Shown here: piece by piece, positions 46,637 to 58,870 of the stretch
Position numbering within the stretch: position 1 is the stretch's first letter
Layout of the letters: every line of letters begins with the position of its first letter
Assembly: GCF_016920785.2 (NCBI RefSeq)
Contig: NW_024609951.1
Location: 744,001 to 808,000 of the forward strand
Length of the DNA: 64,000 bases
Direction: 5' to 3'
DNA from: Ixodes scapularis
Lineage: Eukaryota > Arthropoda > Arachnida > Ixodida > Ixodidae
Notes under the pieces: model-generated
Told to the model about the DNA's origin: nothing
The model's input: only the letters and a program-made list of their open reading frames with translations
The model's database searches: none
Translations under genes and position numbers: made by a program

Positions 46637-49600
46637 AGGATTAATGAAATCCACTCTCTACGATACAGATGACCTCTTTCGTCTTTATACCTTGAAAAAT
46701 GTACAGACCGCCAACGCAGCATCAGTTTGTATCGTCGACTCGGTGCCTTAATCGTCACTTCAGCGTCGCGTCGTGCAAGCAGCTGAAAAAGGGGTCGGCG
46801 TTCAAGGCACAGTGTTATGTAAGGAAAGTAATGGGGACCAGTTCCAGTCTTGACCCAACTAGCCAGCTTGTGCAGAGCTTGTGAGCTCCATTTGTAAGGC
46901 CCGGCCACTACAAACAGCTGATTTCACTCTCCTTGAGCACATAAGTTATTCAAGGTTATTGCGTTCCGTAACTTTATTGTACTGTATACCTTGCGAGCGC
47001 ATGAGGCACTGCCATACCTTGGGCCATGTAAGCAAACTTGGATGGGTGAAATCCGGGCGGCCTTGATATCACAAAAGCTCGCCTACACCGTCAAAAAGTA
47101 AGGAACGATATATGAGAAACAATCTTTCTCTGAATTCAGCAGATCTACAAATCTCCAACGGAGTTGGCCCTGCGAACAGGAGACTTTACAATTGGTTCTC
47201 AAGGCATTCCGTTACGGGGTTCTGTCGCACACTGTAATGTTTTGCCAGTAACTGATATTTTCTGTTTTCTTTTTTTCATAGTTTTAAAGTGGCAAGATGT
47301 GAATGAGTATAGCGCACACCTTAAGAACGAAAAGCTTAATCCAGTTATTCTCTACTTAAGTACCGGGTATAGCCTGATTACGTTAAGCTCGAGTCATACT
47401 GCTTATACATCACACAAAAAACAGACTGCATACAGATTTGACGGCAAGTCACCGTGAGATCCATGCTTTGAATGCACCCTGGCAATGGGTTCAAGGAGAA
47501 ACTTAGCATGCAACATTCGAACCACAGATATTGCGGTGACTTGCGTGTGCAGACTCTCTTTTGTATAATGTATAGGTAGTGTGACCCCGGCCAGCCGTCT
47601 TCTGGGTAAACCAGAATGTCCCGCCATCACGTTGAGAACCCGGCCAGCTGGATTTTCGTCAGAGGCTTCTGAAACACGAGCTATTGAAAGCAGGGCAAAA
47701 GAGTCGGGGTGCTTCACATTGGGTGCTTTCGTGCACCACCCGCAAAAGGCTGCTGAAACCCTATAAAAAGTTTGCTGCTATTTGCACAACCTACAGCTGC
47801 ATAGTGATGAGGCATAACAATTATGAAGCCAAGCCGTGAGAATAGCGAAGGTAGTCAAGCCAAACCAATCCTGTCTGAGCGACTGAGTGGTCGAGAGAGC
47901 TCCAAAAATGGTGCCTTTCCCTTTCCTCCTCCCCCTGAGTTCACACATGCGCCCAGGTATACATGGCTTGCATTAACGTCACATCAGCCGCCATTGCTCC
48001 ATACCATGCGCCTGTTTCTGTACCTTCTGCAGCATACATTTGACACCATCAAATTTGTTTTCTGGGCAAGGCTTGCCGAGAGAAACAAATTGAATGGTGT
48101 GAAATGTATGCTGCGCAACGTACGGTGTCATATCACGCCCCGTGCAAGGCATGTATACAAAGTCAGCAAACACAGATATGAGACCTGTAAACGTGGGTTA
48201 GGCACTGATAACAAAACTGACACCTGGATAAGCATGTTTTCAAGTAATATGGTCTGAGATACTAGTGTCATCGTACATGCCACCTAATTATGTATATTCT
48301 ATCGTGGGAAATTGAATACGATCCATGTACTGGCTCGAGCGTACACGGTGGCCGGCTAGCAGTCACACATGCGTAAGGGTTGCAACCTTTCTGCCTAGCC
48401 TTGCGCGTTGTCGTGTACGCACCAATCTCTTGTGGAAAGAAATTAGAATTAAAATGTGTCACTGCCTCGAAATCTGCCTTCAGCAACATGAAATCAAACG
48501 GGGCTATACCGATCTCTTTCTGCCCGTTAGAGACTCCGCAACAAATTCTGAAGTTTCATCATATCAAGGCTGGCAGCCTGCTACTAGGGTATTTGGTTTG
48601 GTCGGCATGGCGAAATGTGCACCACGATTGTTTCTGTGCTCATTATATGGCTCAAATCAGACGTGATGCTTGTACCCAAAGGTTACATCAAAATGTTTCA
48701 CATATATCGGAGCATAGCGTCACTTAATAGGCAATCGGAGCAAACTTGCCAAAGAACGCAGCCCGCAGGCGACGTAGGGTTCATGTAGCCCTCCTTGGTG
48801 TAGCCCACGGTGGAAGAAACGAAATGTTCTATCGTGGTGTAGCCAGATGATGGGCGCAGCCATGACAGTTATACCAATGTTTGAATGATGTAACAGAAAG
48901 TTTCGCACATCAACTTTGGTTATTTATTACGTTCGTTATATATAAACCAAAACAAAACATTTAACTACAGTTGTTATTTATTATTTATTATAATTTGTTT
49001 AATGTTTTAATACGTTAACTTAACGTTAACGAACCTAACGACTACGAACGAACAGAAACGAAATCGACAGCAAGCAAAATGGCTGCGACCAGTTGACGCA
49101 TAGAGATCATACATACTAACTCTAGAGGAAAAGGTCCGCCATTTTCCTATACATTCTGGCTGCCGCAAGCGGCGGATCATGCAGGCACACCCTCGGGGTC
49201 CCAAACACGGTTACATCATCAGAGCAGTTTCGTGAACTTGAACAATCCACGAACTTACCGGTGGAAAGATATTCGCGTTCCTTTCGAAGCTTTCTTTTTG
49301 CATAACGCTCAGATGTACGGCCTCGTGTTAACGCTAAACTAAACCATATACCCGGCTTCGCCAGTGCGGCGCGGGTAAGCGCGGTTGAGGAATACGAAAC
49401 TGGGCAACCACCAGATTTCCGAGATTTCGACAGAATGGAAGTGAATGCAGCGTAATGACTTTATTGCTTTTTACAAGCGTTGGAATGGCTCAGAATTTAG
49501 TTTAAAACTTTAAATTATCACTGTTTATATTGCTGAGAGTTTTCACTCTTCGCGTTTACCATGGCAACGTTGCTTTCTTTCTCTCGTGTTCTTTCGTTCT

Positions 49601-50560
49601 CTTTTGCGATCGTTCACTCGGGACCCCGGGTGTCGGCGCACGGGATTTGCCACTCCTTCTCACCCACCTTCACCCCCTACGTTGACGCTGCGGTGGTCAA
49701 ATTATCAGCATTCAACTTCACTGGATTTAGTTGTAAGTTCGACGCGAGATTTCTGAAAAGTCGACATGCTATAAATAAAAGTGTAGCGTGCCCTTCTATT
49801 TAATTAGAGCTGAAAATACATTTGGGAGTGAAGTGATTTGAATCTGAGCAGTCGCCCGCTGCAACATAACGGTATGTATTCACGATTCACGAAGATTTCA
49901 TGTGCATGTATCAGAAGATATTCCTTAAGGCATGGCTTACGGGGCATTTGCATCATCTTAAGCGGCCTTGAAAAAGGATATAATAAAAGCTACACAGGGG
50001 AATGAAACGTTCGGATCGAATAGAATTGTTCGACGGTGCCGAAAGACAAAAATTGAACGAGTTGTAATTTACGGAGTGTGGAGGTTAGCACACGAACGAC
50101 GTTGTATTTGTCAACTCTACTGTAGATTTGTGTTGATATGAATACCCTTTGCGCGATGTAACGTTGCAAGCACAGTTGTGCTTCTTATTTCCTTACATTT
50201 TGCACCCAATTCCCTGAAATTAGAACACCTTATGGGCCAGTGACAAAGAGTTTATATTCTACAATTCAAAATACGATAACATTGAAGATGGCATAAATAT
50301 CGTTTTTTTTTAAGCCATTGTTTATGTTATCGTATTTCGAATAGTAAAGCACCAAGGTATTTATGTTTTTCCGGAGTTTACAGAAACACGCCAAAGAAGG
50401 TCCTAACATTAAAAAGAATATTTGTGACTCGTAATCTCGAGACTGTCGCTCAGGGCTTCCCTCACTCTGTTTTCTGCAGTCACATGGAATGATAACACTA
50501 AACTCTTCATAAAAGAAAAAAAAAGGGTTGAGGTTTTGAGGAGTATTGAGCTGTTGGGAA
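46637..50560. other. Unique centre of the palindrome (3.9 kb)
   Basis: No recognised gene. The longest open frames (47823-48257 plus, 144 codons; 47403-47717 minus) show no known domain and biased composition. It holds a long hairpin at 48029-48114. A CpG-containing stretch around 49000-49700 includes AT-rich TTAACGTTAACG near 49015 and an open frame from 49561. If the unit is a transposon, a decayed transposase should lie here, but I could not recognise one. Confidence 0.5.
48029..48114. repeat. 86-nt imperfect hairpin, pre-miRNA-like shape
   Basis: The arms 48029-48060 and 48083-48114 (GCAGCATACATTT... and ...AAATGTATGCTGC) pair over 32 nt with only small symmetric mismatches; the loop contains a mini-stem GGCAAG/CTTGCC. 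Size and shape would suit a microRNA precursor, but a small MITE would look the same. Confidence 0.5.
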
Positions 50561-51024
50561 CCAGGGCATTGAATGGAAAAGAAAACCAAACATCAGAAAA
50601 AAAACTTTTATTTGTGTGCAAACTGGAATCACACCGAAACATTATAATTTTTTTGCATTCTGGAGTGAAACCGAAAAATATTCTTTGAGGATTCCAGTTG
50701 AAGGGGAAAAATTGTTCAAGGTGAAACATACAGAAGTTTGACGAATTTCGAACTTCTGAACAACAAAAATTTGACGAAGTGTGAAGAAACTTTAACCAAA
50801 TTGTATAAGGTCTTAAATATTATTAGCACAAAGATGTGGTGCTAACAACGACTCGTTTGTGGTGGCGGCTGGACTCGTACTTGAAAGTCGTACCGTGTAA
50901 GACTGCGTAGGTTGCTTCAAAGTAACCTTTAGGTCCCTTGTCTGCAGGTTTGAAGTCCGACAAAGGCACTTTACTTGGGCGTTGTTCATAAGCTTGCTGA
51001 GGAGAAGAGCGTGTTGGTTCAAGT

Positions 51025-51535
51025 CATGGATGAAGAAAGAAGAAAAGTTAAAACAGGGACAACACAACCACATCTTTCAACTAGCAACAGATGAGTAAAA
51101 TTTCCACAGCAAGCAGCCGACTATACCCAGGAGGGAAAGGGGGAGAAGGGGAGATAAAAAACGCGAAGTGCAAATCAGAGAGGTGGGTTTTTCTTGGATT
51201 TTAGAAATTCAACCTCAGTTTTCGTCAGCAGGAGGGAAGGGTTTGACACATTGCTTTTTTGCTCTGGTCATGGCAAATGACTCTATGATCTCCCTGCAGC
51301 TGTAACGTCTCAAACCCTTCCCTCCTGCTGACGAAAACTGAGGTTGAATTTCTAAAATCCGAGATAAACCCACCTCTCTGATTTGCACTTTGCATTTTTT
51401 ATCTCCCCTTCTCCCCTCTTTCCCTCCTGGGTATAGTCGGCTGCTGGCTGCGGAAAGTTTACTCATCTGTTGCTAGTTGAAAGATGTGATTGTGTTGTCC
51501 CTGTTTTAATTGTTTTATTCTTTCTTCATCCATGG
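51025..51535. repeat. 511-bp foldback, right arm only
   Basis: The arms of about 225 bp (from CATGGATGAAGAAAGAA to TCAGCAGGAGGGAAGGGTTT) are mirrored around a loop at about 51250-51305. It replaces the simple continuity seen in the left arm near 46205. No duplication is clear, and the element is unidentified. Confidence 0.8.
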
Positions 51536-51924
51536 TTGTTCATAACCCTGGCTTTTTTTTAATGCAAGTTGCCCAATCTCCTCGTGTTAGTGACTGGTTG
51601 GGGAAGGGTGCGCACTGAAAGCGACACCGATTCGTGAGAGGCAACACTGGACAGGCACTTGATCCATTATCGTCAGTATCCAGTTGCATTTTAAAAGCGA
51701 CTAATATCTCCACTTGTTTTCTTATTTTTCTAAGAAAGAAAGCGCGAAGAACCAGCTACGCAAAATCAAATCTGGGAGTTTTACGAGCCAAGCAGACGAC
51801 GGGCATTCGGAACACCTCAGCAGACGAGTGAGGATTAATTTGGACCACCTGGGGATCATTTGACGTGCAACAGAAAGCTTGATTGCACGACCTCCTCGAC
51901 AATAAGCCTTTGTCAAATTGCTGG

Positions 51925-52008
51925 CACCTGGGCCGGGATTAAAACCTGCCACCTGGGGTCTGTAGGCCGGTGCCTTGCCTTGGAGCCACTGAGGTGCCAA
52001 AGAAACCG
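51925..52008 (-). repeat. tRNA-like SINE head, right-arm copy
   Basis: Reverse-complement counterpart of 45748-45830, keeping the B-box-like TTTTAACCC motif. Shared by both arms, hence older than their divergence. Confidence 0.5.
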
Positions 52009-53042
52009 GCAGTGTAGTGAACCTGATGCACGACCGGTCATTACCTGATCAGCTGTATCTTGGGGGGCCGGGGGACCTGCGAGCTTGTCTGGTTGCGTGC
52101 TCCTTGGCCTTGAGCTTTGTCGGGTGCTGTACCTGCGTGCAGTGTTCTCTCTGCCCATGGGCCATCCCACTGGAAATAAACTCCCAGAGCAACTACAATC
52201 TTTCGTGAAGCAAGATGTCTTGCTTTGGCGACTTTGTCTGCACGCATCAACTTGTATATATTTCGTTGTCTCATGCCAGCATCTCATTTAGGGGTATTCA
52301 ATCGCATTGCTTCGAGTTTGCAAAGAGGTAGCAATTCCTGATGCGCACCAGACTGCCTCAAGTCTTTTTGCTGAAGGGTACAACCAACTCAAGGCTTGTT
52401 TCATAAATCATGATAAATAACGAGAAGTATCCTAAGAACCCGGTACCGAGAAGAAAGTAGTGTTTATGGCATAGAATAAAATGAGCAGCGTTTTTAGTCA
52501 ACTTTGTAGCACTTTCACGTTTTTTTTTCCGGATTAGCCCTTAAAAACTTTATTTTAAATTGTGGTATTTGATCTTGTACCTCGAGATTGAAAAATTTAA
52601 ATTTGAATTCTTCGAACATAAATCGCAAAGAAATTCGAAATTTTCAAACTTTTCATACTCAATGTGTAAAGAGAGTTGAAATCTTCAAACCTGAACTTTC
52701 AGAAACTTGACATTATCAAAATTTTCAAATTCAAAACACAGCAGGATTTAAAATATGCAAACTTTTCAAGTTCAAACCTTAACTCCTGCAAACTCAGCAG
52801 GTTTGTGACATCCCTAGTTATGATTTTATCTAGTCAGCTAGTTGGGCTGAATGGATGTAGAAGTTGCGACAGTAGTTTTTCCGTCTGCTGCTAAAATTCC
52901 GACATCTGAAAATAGCTAATGACACAGCACCGTCTGAAACCACCACGCTGCAGTGACGTTATTGAGTAGCAATCGTCGCTCAGAATAAAGCAGTGGGGAG
53001 CATATTTGCCTGGACAGCAAATTCGCATGTCTAGACCTTGTA

Positions 53043-53358
53043 CAGTCAGCACAGAATGAAACCCGAATGCCGGAACGCGTGGCCATCGTCACAGGCTGCA
53101 CCACTGGAGGGCCCCTGAGAACTAATGAAAATGTGCCTTGGAGCGAGGGTGCAGGTCCTACTAAGATGTGCTCGACCCTCGCGCGGCGTATCTGAGACTT
53201 TCGCGTTTCGCCGGTAGTCGAGGGTCGAGCACAGCTTAGTAGGACACGCACCCAGGCACCTCGGTGCATTTTCATTAGTTCTCAGGGGCCCTCCAGGTGG
53301 AGCAGCCTGTGTCGATGGCCACGTGTTGCGGCGTTCGGGTTTCATTCCGTGCTGACTG
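53043..53358. mobile_element. 316-bp foldback MITE (TA target), right arm only
   Basis: CAGTCAGCACAGAATGAAAC at the left end is mirrored at the right end, with pairing through GAGGGCCCCTGAGAACTAAT and CTCGACCCTCG. TA flanks (53041-53042, 53359-53360). The left arm has the empty site near 44720. Confidence 0.85.
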
Positions 53359-55424
53359 TACATACGCTCAGAGTGCGTCATAAATTATAAATATGTCGTA
53401 TTATCTATATCCGGCCCATACTCATTGTTATACATTTCTAAATGCTGTTTTTCGTGCACATTCACCAATGTGTGAGGTTCATTCTCTGGTCTTAGACAAC
53501 TAAAGGAAGTTCTGTGCCTTACTCACTTTGTGCTGCTGGGTAGCCTTTGACAAAGAAATGCTATAGCACAGCTAGGTGTATAGTGCTTTATTATAGACAA
53601 TCAGGAGAGCAACCAGAATTTGAGTCACCTCACTTAGATATGGTACAGGCTCTAACGTGTGGGTTTGCTTTACAGAATTGTTACGTTCCAAAAAAAAAAA
53701 AGAAAAATAACCTCAGATTATGCCTGTAGTCTCTTTGTCACTGCAAACATAAAAATATGGTCTGCCTTTGCGATGTAAAACTATAGAGACCGCTTAGGTA
53801 GATTGTCCCATTTCGTCTGAACTTGCAAGTATGCACACCTCACGTCTTGGTCAACGCAGGGCTAGTGAAGAGACTTGAGATACACAGCCCTGTAAAGGCA
53901 ATGCTGCATTGCTTTCATATTTTTTTAGTCTCCTTGTGTGGAATTGTGTGGCATATAGACTAGCTTGTCTGACTGTTCAATGTTTTGGCTAATGTATTTA
54001 TACTCTTCTCATACCAGCTGCCATGGCGATGGGCTACTCTCCGACGGGTATATGCACATCTGAAAGAGACCTGGCCCGACGAGCATCACAGCTACAACAT
54101 TGCTGCCATAGTACAACTAGATACAATAGTTAACGACTTATTCAAGCGACCAAGTGGTGACAAGGGAAGCTCGTGGCCACCTTCAGCAGGTAGGTTTGTC
54201 AACAAGGTGGCAGATTTCACTCTTTGTTTAATTCCTATGGTGCTGTCACTGCCATTCAATGAAATGGAATGAGGAAACAGGTACTGTAAAAGCATTGAAT
54301 CAATGTTCTCTCAGCACTCAATTTTGATGAACCTAAATAAAGGGGACATCAAGCGTTGCACAAAAATTCCAAACAATATTTGATTTCTACAAAACCATGC
54401 GGCTAGTTGCGAATTAGTTTTCTCAACTTAATGTGCGGATTATCGCAGAACCACCATGCACTTTAACAGACATTAAACACAAGCCTGATGTTGTACTGCT
54501 TTGTCATTTAATGGCATCACATATCGCCATCCCACACCTTCCTTTCGGGTTTACCGTGTGTGTCGTCATGGATAAAGGTTTTATGGCTATTTAGTTCCAT
54601 TGTAGCTCATGAAGGAATTAAATGTATCTCATTTCCTTCCAGCGGAATTACTGTGAATCGTGTCGGAGAAAAATGAGATGTCTGGCGCCTTCCTGGGTTA
54701 TGGCAGAGCTCAATCGCCACAAACCCAGACGACACGGGTTCTGACCTGGCCTATGTACAGTCGCACCAGTGGTGTACTCCGTTCACCCCTAAGCTGACGG
54801 TGCATAGGAAGCTACGTGCTTGCTGGACCAGTTGTACGCCCATCATTTGCCATCTGATCACATTCCCCCGCCTACATCCATGCGCCAGGAGCAGGGTCCG
54901 GTGACGAGTGGAAGGCGGTCAATAGGTACAGTGAATGTGTAGCTCCCACCGCACTGTCAGCTTGGTGGAGAACAGAGCATAGGAAACAGCTCACTGCATT
55001 AGCACTAAATGACAGAGAGCAGGTTTATGTGGTTTGTAGGCTCATATGAGGCCTCTTATTGAGTGCCACATTGGAGACCTGTGGCCAGAATCAAAACATT
55101 TAAGATGGAACCAGCAATAATTAACTGGATTGATTCCCACCTAACAAATTGCAGCCAAAGTGTGGAAAGCAGCGGTAATGTTGCAAACTCTCTGCCAGCA
55201 TATTCGGCTGTAGCTCACAGTTCTGTTTTGAGGTAAGTTTTGACATATATACATGACGTACTACACCGCACACCCACAGAAATACAGGTCGGGCTCTGGG
55301 GACAATTGTATTATTTACTCACTGATGAGCACTTTTGGATTAGCAAGCATCATTAAATAAGTATGCTAACCACACAAAGGAATTGTGTGTAATATTTTCA
55401 AGGTGTCAAAGTCTATCATATAGG

Positions 55425-55951
55425 CGAGGGGTGACCAAAGTGACAAGGGGTTAAAGCCGCAGACAAAACAACAAAAGTTCAAAGAGCCACAGGAAAAGTA
55501 AATGGGGGGAGGCTACTCAAAAAAAAAAAAAAACTATATGGAGGGAACAGTGCTTTCCAAAAAGGACAAATATAATTGTTGACTACAACAAATAACACCA
55601 AGCAGCAGTATGTTACTTTAACCGCTCAGCAAAAGTTAAAGCTTCGGCTGGTTTGCTAGCCAGCCACTGCGCCTGGTGTTTGTTATGCGTATACGTTTCG
55701 AAATTTTCTCTAGAACAATAAAGGAAATAGTGTCACTGGACACATCAATGTGTCAAAAACCAGTCCAGCTATATTTACGCAGTGTAATACTAGGTTGCCA
55801 AGTCTGTGAGCTTTTCCTTTTAATTCTAAAAGTCTCTTCGTCTTTGGGACACAGGAGGGGTAGGGTGGCACGCTTACCCAAAACCAGCGAGCCGCACTTG
55901 GACTCGCAATCAGCCGCACGCGGCTCGCGAGCCGCAGTTTGGCCACCCCTG
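55425..55951. mobile_element. hAT MITE, right-arm copy
   Basis: Counterpart of 42049-42574; the ends are CGAGGGGTGACCAAAGTGAC and AGTTTGGCCACCCCTG. Confidence 0.75.
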
Positions 55952-56108
55952 ATATAGACTAACCGGATTTTTATTTACCAAAGTTTACTGCAAGGTAAAT
56001 ATCGCATCAGCATTCACCAAGTTCCCTTTCCTTTCACATATATATATTTTTTTCTAATTCATGCTTTGTTGTCCACCTTTTCACCCTGGAATAGTGCTTT
56101 ACCCTTAA

Positions 56109-56544
56109 AGCGATAGTGAACAGAAATTTCGAGCTTACAAAACGAGGCTGGACGGATAAGCGGGACGCTGCAAAACCCCAAAACAACACTCGTACAGCGA
56201 TATCTCCAACGGATCACTGTATTTTTGGAAAAACGTGTGTGAGTGAACACAGCTGACGAGACAGGTCTTGTCACGATTCCCATTCCCTCTCCTTCTTGTT
56301 ACGTCTCTTTGAGCCAGTGAACCGAAGCAAGGAGGAGAGAAGCGAGGCTGCTTCCCCTCATTCTGAAATTCTGCCAGAGGACAATGACGTCAAAGACCTC
56401 GCTCGATCATGCCCTTCTTTTCCAAAAGTGTGGCCATCCAGTTTAGATATTGATGTACGAGTCATGTCTTCAAGTTTCTAGCGTCTTGTTTCAATGCTCA
56501 TGCATCCTTATTTTGCAAAATCCAAATTTCGGTTCAATATCCCT
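56109..56544. mobile_element. TTAA MITE C, right-arm copy
   Basis: TTAA at 56105-56108 and 56545-56548; counterpart of 41456-41891. It again shares a TTAA with MITE B. Confidence 0.8.
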
Positions 56545-56548
56545 TTAA

Positions 56549-57059
56549 CGGGGCACTAAAGTTTGTTTTGAAAGTCTCGTTCTATGGTCATACCTCAATC
56601 TACGAACATTAATCATCCTAAAAAACCAGAATTTACATTCAATTGCGGCCAATTCGTAATTTAAGAAAGTGATCAAAGTTCCAGACACTTACCATTGTCA
56701 GAAAATAACAGACGGCGCTACGAACCTTGCTGAATATGGTCAAATGACGGACGGTGTGTGTCAGCCACTCGCGAGCGATGGGTTCCCGCGTGGACGAGCA
56801 CGACTGGTCGGTCCACGGTGGACCCCATAGCTCGCGAGTAGCCGACACGCGCCGTCCGTTGTTTGACCGTATTCATGAAGGTTCGGTAGCGCCATCTGTC
56901 ATTCTTCGCTGATACTGACGCAGTGTGTCGAGAATTTTGATTAATTTTTTTAGCATGGATTCGACCGCAGATAAATGCAATTTTTTTTTTAGGATGGTTT
57001 GTGCTTGAAATTGAGTTATAACAATAAAACGAGGATCTCAAGAAGCACTTTAGTGCCCC
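56549..57059. mobile_element. TTAA MITE B, right-arm copy
   Basis: TTAA at 56545-56548 and 57060-57063; counterpart of 40813-41451 with a shorter right half. Confidence 0.8.
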
Positions 57060-57606
57060 TTAAAGACAGGGCTGCGCTGCGGCAAAGCAACATATGCAGA
57101 ATTGCAATGCCTACTCTACGGCTGTAACTTCTCGGCAGTGCACCAGTGCGTGGTGTGAGAAGCGCACTCAACGGAAATAATTAGACTGGCTGAACATACC
57201 ACATACAATGAGAGATATCACGAAACATGCGAGTATTGAGTCATGTTCGGTGTGTAAATCGAATCAAATCGCATATTATTCTAAGCGATAACCGGAAGTT
57301 CTGAACGATTCGCACAATGTTACAGGAACAATCTGGCAGTACTGCGACGCCTGAACTATTAGTTTCGGTAGTTATAAACGGAAACTCCCTTATGGTGCAA
57401 TGTAGGCACAAATTCATCACATTTTAGTGAAATGTAGCAGGGTAAGCACTTTGGCAAAGCATGCACGTCAATGATTTTCCCCTTGGAAGGCATTCTTGCA
57501 CATTCCGATCCAAATTTCCCATCTTCAACTTTGTTCCTTAGGTAGCACGCAGCAAGACTTCAAGGGATAACTTGCTGGTTGGGAAGTAACTTTATGGCTA
57601 ACTTAA

Positions 57607-57995
57607 AGGACCCCTGAAAAGAAAAAAAAGTTTGTTTTTAAACAGTCTAGTGGGACACGTGTGCTACAAGAAAAAGTTCACGAAAAAAAAAGTTTTTTAG
57701 AGCAATATTGATTGCGAGAGATTTAATTGAAACTGCGCACGAATCCATGACGTCACGGGTCATTCCAAAATGACCATCTTGGTCGTCAAGGCAAAGGCGA
57801 TCGACCTCTGCTCCACGCGCCTGAAATGCCGAGAGAGAAAACAAGCGGTAAGGGATGTGACTGCCGACAAAATCATGTCTTGCGCCGTCAATATTGCTCT
57901 AGAAAATATTTTTTTCACGTAAATTTTTTTTGACACGTGTGTTTCAACTAGATTGTTAAAAAAAAAAAAACATTTTTTTTCTTCTCGGGGGATCT
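57607..57995. mobile_element. TTAA MITE A, right-arm copy
   Basis: TTAA at 57603-57606 and 57996-57999; counterpart of 39719-40267 without the nested 161-bp foldback. Confidence 0.8.
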
Positions 57996-58870
57996 TTAAT
58001 AAGGCGAGTTTCCCACTCCCACTCTTTGGATTGATCGGGATGCACCCAGAACAAGCATAGCAACCTACAATCTGTCTTGCATACAGAATGTTTCATGTCT
58101 CCATGTTTGATTTTCCTTTTCCGCATATTGGTTCAAGAGTGGCTTGGATTGACTGCTTGGCCTTTCTTTCCCCATCAGGCTGGCAGTCTGCTGTACTTCA
58201 AGCATCTGCGATGCTACACAGTAGAGGCAACGTGCTAAAGGCCTGGTTGATGGGCAGGATCGTGCTGCGCCATAGAGTTCTATGCAATCTACCTCTGGGA
58301 AGCAAGCGTCTGCTTGATCAAGTGTGGTTTCTTGGCAGATGATTGCCTGCAACACTGGTGTTCATCAACATATGTGGTGACTGTCAAGAAATATTTCTCG
58401 GATGCAAGACCTTGACCTGCGCCTGGACCTCTGACGTAGCTTGTGCATGCTATTTTGATTACCTTCTGAAGACTGTGCCTAAAAGAACTGCTGGAGAATG
58501 GCGGTTGACATGAAGGCGTTACAAGATGGGTCATAGGAGCTGCCATTTACTGGTGCAGATTGTCTTGATCCCGGTGTGGCTCGTCCTAGAAGTTCAAGCG
58601 AAGATACCAAGCAGAGGGGGGAAAGTGTTGCTTTCGTCGCAACGTCCCAACTTGGAGTTCTTTGAGTCTCCCTCGACTGACATGCTAGTGAGTCGCGGCA
58701 GAACAGGCATCTGCGGTGCCCGGATTCCACTGCTGTAACACTGTCAGGATTGAGGCCAGGGGTTCATCCATGATTGTCAATCCGGGAAGGTGTTGCTAAT
58801 TCCGGGAAAGGCCTGGCGAGGGGTGTGTAGCACAGATTTGTGTGCTTTGAGCAGAAAATTCTTATAGCGT

